Positions 8,659 to 17,313 of a stretch of 64,000 nucleotides of DNA are shown piece by piece (position 1 is the first letter of the stretch; the number at the start of each line of letters is the position of its first letter). Where the stretch lies: the NCBI RefSeq assembly GCF_014212355.1, contig NZ_JACKXD010000001.1, positions 1 to 64,000 of the forward strand, in the 5' to 3' direction. The translations under genes and the position numbers were made by a program. A model generated the notes under the pieces. That model saw only the letters and a list, made by a program, of their open reading frames with translations, was not told the DNA's origin and made no database searches. The stretch comes from Halobellus ruber (lineage in GTDB: Archaea; Halobacteriota; Halobacteria; Halobacteriales; Haloferacaceae).

Positions 8659-9813
8659 ATGCGAAGACTCGTTCGGCGTTTCCTCGGCTCTGTGGTGGCT
8701 CTTCTCTCGCTCACGGGGCTTCCCTACGTGGTCTATCTCCTGCTCGCGAAAGTGTGGAACCCACACGGGTCGCCCGCGGATAAGCGTCGAGCGGAGCCGA
8801 CGGTGAGCATCGTGCTGCCGACCTACAACGAGGAGCGGATCGTCGAGAACAAACTCCGCGACATCGTCTCGCTCGATTATCCGATGGCGAAGATCGAGGT
8901 CGTCGTCGTCGATTCCAGCGACGACGATACGCGAGAGATCGTTCGGGAGTTCTTCGCGGACCGAGAGGCGCCCGAATTGACGCTGTTGGAGGAAGACGAA
9001 CGCCGAGGGCTCGCACCAGCGTTGAATGACGCTTATGCGGCAGCGTCGAACGAGATGGTCGTCAAGACCGACTGTGACTCGAAGCTCGCCCCCGACGCGC
9101 TTCGGGAGGCCGCCGCGAACCTCGCGGACTCGGACGTTGGTGCCGTGACGGGACGAAACGTCGACGTGCTCGGCGGCAGCGACGTTGAGGAGGGATACCG
9201 GGACGTGCAGGCGACGATTCAGACGTTGGAGTCGCATCTCGATTCGACGCTCATCTTCCACGGGCCGTTTTCCGCGTTCGAGAACGACGAGATCGTCCCG
9301 ATCGATCCTGACTCGATCGCCGACGACACGGAGTTGGCGCTGAAGATCCGGAAGAACGGGAAGCGGGTGGTGTTCGACCCGGAGATTCGGTACAAGGAGG
9401 CGTCACATTCGGCGTTTGGAAAGCGTCGAACGCAGAAGGATCGCCGAGCGATGGGGTTGATTCGGTTGCTGCTGCAGCATCGGGATATGCTGGGGCGGTA
9501 TGGGTTGTATGGCGGTGTGGTGTTGCCGTTCAACTGGTGGTTTATGCTGGTCTCGCCGTGGTTGTTGGCCGCTTCGATCGGGCTTACAACGGTTCTGGGG
9601 CTAGCTACCGCTGGGCCGCTCGGACTGATCATTCCGTCAGGCATTAGCATATTCACGGTTTTAGGTTCCCGTGATAAGCTTGGACCGCTACAGTCAGTAT
9701 ACGCGGTGTTCGATACGCAGGTGTCACTGTTGTTTGCTGCAGTAAAGTTGCGGCGTGGTGAGGGGTCTGCAGCGTGGGAAGTGGATGAGGAACTGCGAGA
9801 CGTTTACGAGTGA
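8659..9813 (+). CDS. Membrane-associated GT2-family glycosyltransferase
   Basis: 384 residues. An N-terminal helix (about 10-30) is followed by a GT-A domain with the classic opening VSIVLPTYNEE and a DXD-like TDCDSK where the nucleotide-sugar and metal bind. The C-terminal part carries at least two membrane helices (FNWWFMLVSPWLLAASIGL, GLATAGPLGLIIPSG). It resembles processive or lipid-linked-sugar transferases. It is the first gene of a plus-strand pair; the next start is 18 bases past its stop. Likely role: adds a sugar to dolichol-linked glycan at the cytoplasmic face. The donor sugar cannot be told. Confidence 0.8.
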   Translation: MRRLVRRFLGSVVALLSLTGLPYVVYLLLAKVWNPHGSPADKRRAEPTVSIVLPTYNEERIVENKLRDIVSLDYPMAKIEVVVVDSSDDDTREIVREFFADREAPELTLLEEDERRGLAPALNDAYAAASNEMVVKTDCDSKLAPDALREAAANLADSDVGAVTGRNVDVLGGSDVEEGYRDVQATIQTLESHLDSTLIFHGPFSAFENDEIVPIDPDSIADDTELALKIRKNGKRVVFDPEIRYKEASHSAFGKRRTQKDRRAMGLIRLLLQHRDMLGRYGLYGGVVLPFNWWFMLVSPWLLAASIGLTTVLGLATAGPLGLIIPSGISIFTVLGSRDKLGPLQSVYAVFDTQVSLLFAAVKLRRGEGSAAWEVDEELRDVYE

Positions 9814-9831
9814 CTAGTGGGTGAGAGAGTA

Positions 9832-10869
9832 ATGAAGATCTTGCAGGTGACGCCGCGGTACCCGCCGCAGTCCGGTGGCGTAGAGACACACGTCAAAGAG
9901 ATCTCTGAGCGGCTTGTTAAACGCGGTCACGAGGTGACCGTGGTCACTGCGGATGCAGGGAAGGACGGCGAACGTCGCGAGCGACGGAGCGGAGTTACTG
10001 TTCGCCGGTATCGAAGCATCGCCCCGAACGACGCGATGCATCTCTGTCCGCAGATCGTAATGGCTGTTCGGGAATCGGAAGCGGACGTGGTACACGCACA
10101 CAACTACCACTCATTTCCATTGTTTTTTGCTGCACTGGGTATCGGTGACCATCGGTTTGTAGTGACAACTCATTATCACGGCGGCAGCGCAAATTCTGTG
10201 CGAGATCACCTGTTGTCGCTGTATCACCCACTCGGTCGGTGGGCGGTTCGGCGTGCAGATGTGATTGTTGCGGTCAGTGAATGGGAACGAGAGCAGTTGA
10301 GGTCCGATTTTGATACAAATGCGACGGTGATCCCCAACGGGGTAGATGTGGACCGGTTCGCGAAGGCGAAGCCGGTTGAACGGGAGCGGCCATACATGTT
10401 GACGGTTGGTCGGCTGGAAGCGTACAAAGGTATTCAGCACGCAATTAGGGCGTTGCCCAACCTTCCGGAGTACGATCTACTCGTAATTGGGAGTGGTCCA
10501 TACCGAGAAACATTGGAACAGATCGCTAGTGAGAGTGGGGTCGAAGACCGAGTGGAATTTATGGGATACGTTGACGCCGATACGTTGCCGGGGTTGTACT
10601 CCGGTGCAGAGGTATATCTTACTCTCTCCGAATTCGAGTCCTATGGAATGACTGTTTCAGAAGCTATCTCGGCAGGCACGCCGTGTGTGGTCCGCCAGGC
10701 GGCTGGTCTGCGGAACTGGAATAAGAAGGATTGTGTAGTTGGTGTTGAGGAACTAACACCGGAAGTAATTACGGAATCTGTTCACACAGCGGCAACTCGT
10801 GAGCCTTCACCTCGGAGGCTTCCTACCTGGAATGAAACCACTACCGAGTTATTATCACATTACGATTAG
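9832..10869 (+). CDS. GT4-family glycosyltransferase (GT-B fold)
   Basis: 345 residues from an ATG at 9832 (MKILQVTPRYPPQSGGVETH). The N-terminal glycine loop SGGVETHV, the central IPNGVDVDRF and VGRLEAYKG, and the C-terminal E-X7-E region (SEFESYGMTVSEAISAGTP) are hallmarks of retaining GT4 enzymes. It is translationally close to the upstream GT2 gene and probably in the same transcript. It likely adds a hexose or related sugar to the surface glycan. The gene after it faces the other way. Confidence 0.85.
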   Translation: MKILQVTPRYPPQSGGVETHVKEISERLVKRGHEVTVVTADAGKDGERRERRSGVTVRRYRSIAPNDAMHLCPQIVMAVRESEADVVHAHNYHSFPLFFAALGIGDHRFVVTTHYHGGSANSVRDHLLSLYHPLGRWAVRRADVIVAVSEWEREQLRSDFDTNATVIPNGVDVDRFAKAKPVERERPYMLTVGRLEAYKGIQHAIRALPNLPEYDLLVIGSGPYRETLEQIASESGVEDRVEFMGYVDADTLPGLYSGAEVYLTLSEFESYGMTVSEAISAGTPCVVRQAAGLRNWNKKDCVVGVEELTPEVITESVHTAATREPSPRRLPTWNETTTELLSHYD

Positions 10870-10913
10870 TCGAAAATACGTCGCGTTGTCCTCCGAGACT
10901 ACCTCGTTCGGTC

Positions 10914-11663
10914 TTAGTGGTACTCTTCAAACAGCGGATCATTGGCCATCATTTCGTTTACCTTCTGGTGGTCTTCGGGTGTATCAACAGGATATGTCTC
11001 CCGGTCGGTCCTGATCAGCCGAACGTTGTGCCCATTTTCGAGCAGTCGCAACATATCGATTGATTCGACCCGCTCCAACTGAGTCTCCGCCATCGACGTG
11101 AATTCGAAGAGGAATTCCCGTTCGAAGGGGATTACACAGACCTGGTGGTACACCGGAGCCTTCTCATAGTTCCCGGCTTGTATATACGGAACTGGCGACC
11201 GTGAGAAATACAGGGCGTCCCAGTTCTCGTCGACAACAACCTTCACATTGTTCGGATCTTCATACTCGGATTTGTTAGGAATCGGCCTGGCGAGGTTAGT
11301 CACTTTGACACCATCCTCATCCCGAACCGGTGCGATAGCGTCGTCAAGCATATCTGGATACACCAACGGCTCGTCGCCCTGCATCACAACCACGATATCT
11401 GCATCAAGGCTCTTTGCTGCTTCTGCCACGCGATCGGTAGCACGAGGATGTTGGCCAGTCATAATGGCCTCACCGCCGAAAGACTCCGTTTCCTTGCGAA
11501 TCTCCTCGTCAGGGGTAGCGACGTAGGTTTGATCCACGGCGTCGCTCATCCGAGTCCGACGATATACGTGCTCGATCATAGTCACCCCGTGGATATCACA
11601 TAGCGGCTTCCCGGGATACCGCGTCGATCCCATCCTGGCGGGGATGATAGCAGCAACGCTCAT
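10914..11663 (-). CDS. KdsB-like CMP-sugar synthetase (3-deoxy-ulosonate cytidylyltransferase family)
   Basis: 249 residues. It opens with the nucleotide-binding signature AAIIPARMGSTRYPGKPL and contains VVMQGDEPL and YFSRSPVPY, characteristic of KdsB, which makes CMP-KDO from CTP. ATG at 11663 is preferred to a GTG two codons earlier. KDO itself is a bacterial lipid-A sugar, so the archaeal substrate is probably another acidic ulosonate or nonulosonate; this is inferred. It stands alone on the minus strand next to a dehydrogenase and an SDR that could help make the sugar. No KdsA-type or NeuB-type synthase is present in the window. Confidence 0.8.
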   Translation of the reverse strand: MSVAAIIPARMGSTRYPGKPLCDIHGVTMIEHVYRRTRMSDAVDQTYVATPDEEIRKETESFGGEAIMTGQHPRATDRVAEAAKSLDADIVVVMQGDEPLVYPDMLDDAIAPVRDEDGVKVTNLARPIPNKSEYEDPNNVKVVVDENWDALYFSRSPVPYIQAGNYEKAPVYHQVCVIPFEREFLFEFTSMAETQLERVESIDMLRLLENGHNVRLIRTDRETYPVDTPEDHQKVNEMMANDPLFEEYH

Positions 11664-11775
11664 ACCCACCGAATCTCTTACTTAAATAAAAAAGTTCCTT
11701 TAATACCGTTGCAGACAAGTTGAGTGATGGCGAAGCAGAAACAGATTTGTGTCCTGACTATGTTAGAATCGATTG

Positions 11776-12792
11776 ATGGAATCGCCACGTGCCTCAATTA
11801 TCGTTCGGTCTTACAACGAGGCAGAACACCTAGGCAAACTACTTCACGGGCTCGAAAAGCAGAGCTTCCAGGATTTTGAAGTCGTCCTGGTTGACTCCGG
11901 TTCTACGGATGGGACGCTCGAAATTGCCAATGAATACGGCGTCGAAACGATTGAGTACATTGATCCGGAGAACTTCTCGTTCGGCCGTGCACTGAACTAC
12001 GGTTGTGACGCTGCCCGCGGGGAGTTCTGTATCATCGCAAGTGCACACGTATATCCGAAGCGCGATGACTGGATCGAGTGTTTACTGGAGAAATTTGAGA
12101 ACGACATTGCATTGGTGTACGGGAAACAGCGTGGGAACGATACGACGACGTTCTCCGAAAATCAGATTTTCAAGCAGTGGTTTCCCGAGCGAGACATCGA
12201 ACGGCAGGATCATCCGTTCTGTAACAACGCCAATGCAGCTATTCGACACGAACTGTGGGAAGAGTACCCGTACGACGAGCAGTTAACCGGTCTTGAGGAT
12301 GTCGACTGGGCCAAGCGCGTCCAGAAAGACGGGTATGATATCTCCTACGCCGCCGATGCGGAGATCATTCACGTTCACGACGAGTCCGCAGGGGAGGTTC
12401 TCAACCGATACCGACGAGAAGCGTACGCCCACAAGCAGATTCTCCCGAACCAGTCGTTCTCACTGTGGGACTTCTTCCGACTGTCGGCGACGAACATCGT
12501 CTCAGACTGGAACGCAGCACTAAAACAAGGGGTGTTTTCCGACAATTTATTCGAAGTCCCAAAGTTCCGCCTCCTACAGTTCTGGGGGACTTACCGAGGA
12601 TTTTCGCAGGATGGGCCGATCTCTGACCGACTCTGGCAGCGATTTTATTACCCTGACCGAGACTCCTACCCTGATCCAGATCGTGAAGTCAAAACTGACC
12701 GCCCTGACCCGTCTGACGACCGCGAGGGCAACTATATCGATTACTCTGATGCCGGGCTGTATCCCGGTAGTCCGGAAGAGGAACCACGATAG
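11776..12792 (+). CDS. GT2-family glycosyltransferase
   Basis: 338 residues from ATG 11776; a TTG sits one codon upstream. The GT-A opening ASIIVRSYNEAEHL is followed by LVDSGSTDGT and the late acidic block (GLEDVDWAKRVQKDG) typical of inverting GT2 enzymes. There are no membrane helices, so it is probably peripheral. The C-terminal 40 residues are rich in Pro, Asp and Tyr and look disordered. It is followed after 72 bases by the hydroxyacid dehydrogenase gene on the same strand. Donor sugar unknown; an acidic sugar made by the neighbours is one possibility. Confidence 0.82.
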   Translation: MESPRASIIVRSYNEAEHLGKLLHGLEKQSFQDFEVVLVDSGSTDGTLEIANEYGVETIEYIDPENFSFGRALNYGCDAARGEFCIIASAHVYPKRDDWIECLLEKFENDIALVYGKQRGNDTTTFSENQIFKQWFPERDIERQDHPFCNNANAAIRHELWEEYPYDEQLTGLEDVDWAKRVQKDGYDISYAADAEIIHVHDESAGEVLNRYRREAYAHKQILPNQSFSLWDFFRLSATNIVSDWNAALKQGVFSDNLFEVPKFRLLQFWGTYRGFSQDGPISDRLWQRFYYPDRDSYPDPDREVKTDRPDPSDDREGNYIDYSDAGLYPGSPEEEPR

Positions 12793-12864
12793 TGATATGG
12801 GCCGCGGTTTTCGGTGCCCGACAAAGCGAAACACTCTCCGAACAGGCGATTACAAGATATTGTG

Positions 12865-13806
12865 ATGAGTGACTATCGTGTCCTAGTTTCTTGCCCGTTG
12901 ATCACCGATGATATCGATCAATACGCGGATTTGTTCGCAGAGTACAACATAGCGTACGATGTCGCGAATGTTGACCAGCAGCTCAGCGAGGATGAGCTAC
13001 TCGATATCATTGATAAGTACGACGGAGTGTTGGCCGGCGACGACGAATTCACTCGTAAAGTCATCGCCGCTGGCGACCGACTGAAGATCATCGCAAAGTG
13101 GGGGATCGGTATAGATGCCATCGATACCGATGCCGCGGCCGACCACGGCGTTGCTGTCGAAAACACACCCGGTGCATTCAACGACGAGGTGGCTGATGTG
13201 GTGATCGGTTATGCGATTATGCTTACCCGACAGCTCCACCACATCGATCGTGCTGTTCGAAACGGTGATTGGATCTGTCCGCGGGGTGTTTCGCTGGCTG
13301 GAAAGACGTTTGGTGTCGTAGGGGTCGGTAATATTGGTTCGACTGTTGCCAAGCGTGCACACGCGCTAGGTATGAACGTTCTCGGTAACGACGTACGACC
13401 GTTCCCCGAGAGTCTGAAATCAGAGATAGATATCGAACGGGTCGATCGCGACGAACTGCTGGACCGGTCGGATATTGTCAGTCTCAACTGCGCGCTGACA
13501 CCGGAGACTCGGAAGATGATCGGCTCGGAGGAACTGGATCGTATCGGGGAGACTGGCTATCTAATTAATACCTCTCGCGGTGAGCTTGTGAATCAGCCAG
13601 CACTCGTTGACGCACTGGACTCTGGGACTATAGCCGGGGCGGCCTTGGATGTGTTCGAGACGGAGCCACTACCGGCAGATGACCCGTTGGCGGACTTCGA
13701 CAACGTCATCCTCGGATCGCACAACGCCCAGAACACTGCGGAGGCGGTCTCTCGCGTCAACGATCGCGCTGTGCAGAATCTCATCGAAGGTGTTGTCGAA
13801 GGCTGA
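12865..13806 (+). CDS. D-2-hydroxyacid / phosphoglycerate dehydrogenase-like oxidoreductase
   Basis: 313 residues from ATG 12865. The NAD-binding Rossmann signature GVVGVGNIGSTVAKRA sits mid-protein. The catalytic Arg (TSRGELVN), Glu (DVFETEPL) and His (GSHNAQNT) of the D-isomer dehydrogenases are all visible. It lacks the C-terminal ACT domain of many serine-pathway SerA proteins. Inside a sugar cluster, beside a CMP-sugar synthetase and an SDR, it more likely oxidises or reduces a sugar-acid precursor than supplies serine. That role is inferred from context. Confidence 0.78.
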   Translation: MSDYRVLVSCPLITDDIDQYADLFAEYNIAYDVANVDQQLSEDELLDIIDKYDGVLAGDDEFTRKVIAAGDRLKIIAKWGIGIDAIDTDAAADHGVAVENTPGAFNDEVADVVIGYAIMLTRQLHHIDRAVRNGDWICPRGVSLAGKTFGVVGVGNIGSTVAKRAHALGMNVLGNDVRPFPESLKSEIDIERVDRDELLDRSDIVSLNCALTPETRKMIGSEELDRIGETGYLINTSRGELVNQPALVDALDSGTIAGAALDVFETEPLPADDPLADFDNVILGSHNAQNTAEAVSRVNDRAVQNLIEGVVEG

Positions 13807-13815
13807 AGTTCGGAC

Positions 13816-14625
13816 TCACCACGCTCCGTCACCTCGTTGCTCGCTGTAATCCGGAACTGTGTCGTCTTGCATAACAGCACCGCGCCCGCCGTCGACGAGG
13901 AGGCTCTCACCAGTAATGAACGCGGCGTCGTCGCTGGCAAGGAAGGCGACAGCACCGGCAACATCTTCAGGGTGACCGATCCGTCCGACGGGATGGATCT
14001 TTTCGAGGTGATCGCGGTAGCCGTCGTCCATATCTTCGAGGGTTCGCTCGACGGCGACCCAACCGGGGTTGACGGTATTCACCCTGATATCCGGACCGAG
14101 ATCCACCGCCATCGCGCGAGTCATACCGTTGATACCTGCCTTGACCGCATTGTACGGGAAGTGGGCTGGCATCGTCGAAAACGCGTGGTTCGAGGAGATG
14201 TTAATAATCACTCCTGTCTCCATCTGCTCGCTGGCGTGTTTGCTGCAGAGCCAGTACGATCGGAAGTCTGTCCGGAGGACTTGTTCCCAATCGGGGATAG
14301 AGGTTTCGTCAGCCGCGGTTTCGGTCTGGACGGATGCGTTGTTAACCAGTATGTCTACTCCTCCAAATTCGTCGACGGTCGCCTCGAACAACGCGGCAAT
14401 ATCGTCAGGTTCGCGCAGATCGGATTCAACGAAGCGTGCGGTTCCCCCCGCGTCCTGTATATCCTTGACCACAGCTTGACCATCGTCGGTTGTCCGTCCG
14501 GTGACTACGACGGCGGCTCCCTCGACGGCTAGCCGGCGAGCGGTCTCCGCCCCAATCCCCCGAGTCGACCCCGTGATAATTGCGACGTCGGAGTCGAACC
14601 GTGTCCGGATTTCTCTATCGATCAT
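13816..14625 (-). CDS. Short-chain dehydrogenase/reductase
   Basis: 269 residues from ATG 14625; the open frame extends further upstream without support. The classical SDR pattern is TGSTRGIG (cofactor loop), NNAS, a catalytic Ser (INISSNHAF) and YNAVK (Tyr-Lys pair). The C-terminal FITGESLLVDGG is typical of FabG-like family members. It converges on the hydroxyacid dehydrogenase with only 9 bases between stops. In this neighbourhood a nucleotide-sugar or sugar-acid substrate is likely; specificity cannot be read from sequence. Confidence 0.8.
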   Translation of the reverse strand: MIDREIRTRFDSDVAIITGSTRGIGAETARRLAVEGAAVVVTGRTTDDGQAVVKDIQDAGGTARFVESDLREPDDIAALFEATVDEFGGVDILVNNASVQTETAADETSIPDWEQVLRTDFRSYWLCSKHASEQMETGVIINISSNHAFSTMPAHFPYNAVKAGINGMTRAMAVDLGPDIRVNTVNPGWVAVERTLEDMDDGYRDHLEKIHPVGRIGHPEDVAGAVAFLASDDAAFITGESLLVDGGRGAVMQDDTVPDYSEQRGDGAW

Positions 14626-14733
14626 AGACAATTGATGTAACCTCCTCACGAGTATCTTTCCGTTTGGGACCAACGCCTCCAGCCAATTCTGCCGAACGAA
14701 AGGCTTTCATTCCGAATACCGCCTACCACCGAT

Positions 14734-15693
14734 ATGTCCGCTGACCTGTTTTCCCGGGCACGCGACGCATACAACGACGGAGGGATCCGGGAACTCTCGG
14801 TTCGAGCGAAGTGGTGGATGCAAGAAGAGTTGGTAAAAGCCCTCCAGCCGACGAACGACGGCATATACGTGATGGAGGAGGATTGGGACAACCTCGTCAT
14901 CATCGATGCCTGTCCGCTACACATCTTTGAGGACTGCTGGGACGGAGCGGCGGATGTACAAACACGCACTTCGCGAGGTGAGACGACTGCGCGGTTCTTC
15001 CGGGAGAATTTTGAGGGCGAGACGCACTACGACACTATCGTCGTTTCTGGCAACGCGGCCACGGGCGATGTTGTTGATGACCTAGAGTTCTTCAAATTCG
15101 TCGGTCTTTGGGGTGAGGAGAACTTTCCAGACTTTGACCGCCAGTACCGAGACATCGTCCCGCCAGAGGTGGTCCTCGACAAAACGCTCGAACTCCACGC
15201 GGAGTATCCTAACAAGCGTATTATTTCGCACTTCCTGCAACCCCATCCTCCGTTCGTCGTCAAGGGCGACGAGAAACTTGATCCGGGCTCAAAGTACCGT
15301 GATTTCACCGCTGCGCGGCGCGACGAGGTGTCGTCGGAGACCATCCGAGAGATTTACCGCGACAACACGCGGTACGTCCTCAAGTATGTCCACGATCTGA
15401 CCAGCGAACTTGACGGAAAAAGCGTCGTCACGACTGATCACGGGACGATGCTTGGTGAGGGGGTCCCACTATACTACCAGTTCCTACATCCCCGTTGGAG
15501 CGTCTTTCACCGCAACCGATTCAAATACGCCCACTTCACGCATCTCCGCCTTCCGAAGTTGGTGGAGGTTCCTTGGGTGGAACTCGACTATGAAGGCCGG
15601 CGGGACATCGAGGCCGCGGAGAATCCTGCAGGGATCGAGATGAACCGCGAAATTATCGAGGATCAGCTTGAGGCCCTGGGGTACCAGGCGTGA
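14734..15693 (+). CDS. Alkaline-phosphatase/sulfatase-fold protein (DAC-motif type)
   Basis: 319 residues. The first metal-site motif is LVIIDACPLHIF, the second TTDHGTMLGEG, with HFLQPHPPF between; this spacing fits the haloarchaeal sulfatase-like superfamily. Where sulfatases carry C/S-X-P-S-R for formylglycine, this protein has TSRGETTARFF, so it is probably not a true sulfatase. The Arg and Asp after DAC seen in its relative at 24707-25639 are replaced by Pro and His, so the metal site may be altered. It is probably a surface-glycan transferase or hydrolase. An IS6 copy lies 13 bases downstream. Confidence 0.7.
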   Translation: MSADLFSRARDAYNDGGIRELSVRAKWWMQEELVKALQPTNDGIYVMEEDWDNLVIIDACPLHIFEDCWDGAADVQTRTSRGETTARFFRENFEGETHYDTIVVSGNAATGDVVDDLEFFKFVGLWGEENFPDFDRQYRDIVPPEVVLDKTLELHAEYPNKRIISHFLQPHPPFVVKGDEKLDPGSKYRDFTAARRDEVSSETIREIYRDNTRYVLKYVHDLTSELDGKSVVTTDHGTMLGEGVPLYYQFLHPRWSVFHRNRFKYAHFTHLRLPKLVEVPWVELDYEGRRDIEAAENPAGIEMNREIIEDQLEALGYQA

Positions 15694-15706
15694 CGGTACA
15701 CAGATC

Positions 15707-16403
15707 GGTCGTGTTTAGTTTGGAGCATTGAGCCAGCCAGCAAATGCTTGGAGCCACTTTTCAGCAGTTTCAGGCTCTGCGTGGCTGAAACAGTTGGAGA
15801 ACGAGGATGTTCGACGCTTGAATTCTCGAAAAATGCGTTCGATGGCGTTCCGATTTCCATTTCGTTCAGTTTGAAATCGTAGTCCAGCTCTGGTCAGCGC
15901 AGTTTGGAGGTGTTGAGCGCCATCAACGAGAAATACGGCGGATTCGACATCGTGTTTCTGACGAAGTTCTCGGAGAAATATCTCGGTTAATGCGGTCGTC
16001 GTAGTCGCAAACAGCCGCAGATGGAGTAACTCGTTTGTCTCGGGATCGGCGGCAGCGTACAGCCAGAATTGCTGATCGTTGACTCGAATCACGGTTTCGT
16101 CAACCGCAATGTGATTCGGGCTTCGACCTTCTGCGGGCTGTAGATCGGCCTTTTGTACCCAATCGTGGATTGCTTTGCGAGATCGCTCGACACTCAACTC
16201 TTCGAGAATAGAGACGGTATTCGACAGCGATAGTCCCGCTAACTGGAGTTGGATACATAGCTTCATCGCACGCTCGGGTGTCCGCTCTCGTTCCACAAAA
16301 TCCAAATCAATCCAGTCTGTACATCTGCTGAGGCGGCTGATTTCTGGCATAGACCACCACAAAATCACGCCGCCTCACTCTTCATCCTTAATCAAACACG
16401 ACC
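15707..16403 (-). mobile_element. IS6-family insertion sequence, complete copy
   Basis: 697 bases bounded by GGTCGTGTTT inverted ends, coding one transposase. The flanks are CACAGATC (15699-15706) and CACAAATC (16404-16411), an 8-bp target duplication with one mismatch; 8 bp is standard for IS6. It sits in the gap between the DAC-type gene and the FkbM gene and appears not to interrupt either. Confidence 0.85.
15715..16350 (-). CDS. IS6-family transposase, intact
   Basis: 211 residues from ATG 16350 (MPEISRLSRC), chosen because the copy at the window start begins at the same place; an ATG six codons upstream is weaker. A helical N-terminal DNA-binding part is followed by a DDE core with Asp84 (VDETVIRVND), Asp143 (FLVDGAQ) and Glu171 (NAIERIFREFKRRT). 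IS6 enzymes work by replicative cointegrate formation. The element is probably active, or was until recently. A decayed relative lies 5 kb away in the same orientation. Confidence 0.88.
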   Translation of the reverse strand: MPEISRLSRCTDWIDLDFVERERTPERAMKLCIQLQLAGLSLSNTVSILEELSVERSRKAIHDWVQKADLQPAEGRSPNHIAVDETVIRVNDQQFWLYAAADPETNELLHLRLFATTTTALTEIFLRELRQKHDVESAVFLVDGAQHLQTALTRAGLRFQTERNGNRNAIERIFREFKRRTSSFSNCFSHAEPETAEKWLQAFAGWLNAPN

Positions 16404-16455
16404 CACAAATCGTAGGACAAATATAATATACCTCTGTCGGTCACACTGAGACATA

Positions 16456-17265
16456 GTGAAGTCAGAGGATCTCGAATACTGCGATAGGTCCACCGGGAGA
16501 TCAGAGAGCTTCGACTCAACGGGAGACTACCTCCGAAAAATCAGAGAGGTGCTTGCCCGCGGTGATCTGTTCCAACTGGTCCACGACGGCGTCCCGTTCG
16601 TCCACGACCGGATCGTGCGACCGCACTTGCCCCGCGTATACGAGACTGAGTACAATGGGGTGACAGTCTGCCCGGGCAAGCCTCTAGATAGACTGTTGCC
16701 GTGGATCGACCACGGGCCAGAACCCAACCACGAATCCGCGCTCGTCGACATCGTCGCCACGCACGTCTGCCCCGGTGACAACGTCGTTGCCGTCGGCGGT
16801 GGCTGGGGTGTCACCACTACCCACGCTGCCGAACGCGTGGGGGACGAAGGAAGCGTGGTCGTCTACGAGGGGTCGGCGGCCGAAGTTGAGAAGATCCAAG
16901 AGACAACCCGACGGAACGGCGTCGCGGACAGGGTCAAGGTCGAACACGTGATCGTTGGAACAGCGATCAGCCTCCGGGGGGAGCCGGGCGACGCCGCCGT
17001 AATCTCCCCGCTGGATCTGCCGGCCTGTGATATCCTGATATTGGACTGTGAGGGAGCAGAGATCGAGATTCTCCAGAATCTGGAGATCGAACCTCGGATA
17101 ATCGCTGTCGAGTCACATGGCCACTACGACGCCCCCAGCGATATCGTTGCACGGGAGTTGTCGGAACTGGGATACGAAATCATCACCAAAACCGTCGCCG
17201 ACGAGGGCCAGCGCGAGGCCTGCGTCGAGAAAGACGTGTACGTCTTGGCCGGGGTTGTTGAATGA
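16456..17265 (+). CDS. FkbM-family methyltransferase
   Basis: 269 residues from a GTG at 16456. The SAM-binding motif VVAVGGGWGVTTTHAAERVG, the acidic VVYEGS after strand 2, and the FkbM-type late motif LILDCEGAEIEIL, followed by a helical C-terminal part, support an O-methyltransferase of the FkbM type, often found in polysaccharide clusters. An AT-rich TATA-like stretch (ATATAATATACC near 16420) precedes it. The likely role is methylation of a glycan sugar or uronic acid before export. It leads a plus-strand run with the GT2 and flippase genes. Confidence 0.78.
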   Translation: MKSEDLEYCDRSTGRSESFDSTGDYLRKIREVLARGDLFQLVHDGVPFVHDRIVRPHLPRVYETEYNGVTVCPGKPLDRLLPWIDHGPEPNHESALVDIVATHVCPGDNVVAVGGGWGVTTTHAAERVGDEGSVVVYEGSAAEVEKIQETTRRNGVADRVKVEHVIVGTAISLRGEPGDAAVISPLDLPACDILILDCEGAEIEILQNLEIEPRIIAVESHGHYDAPSDIVARELSELGYEIITKTVADEGQREACVEKDVYVLAGVVE

Positions 17266-17313
17266 CACAGGAGCAAGCGTTAAGTCCGCCGCGATTGGCG
17301 GCTTTGACGAGCG

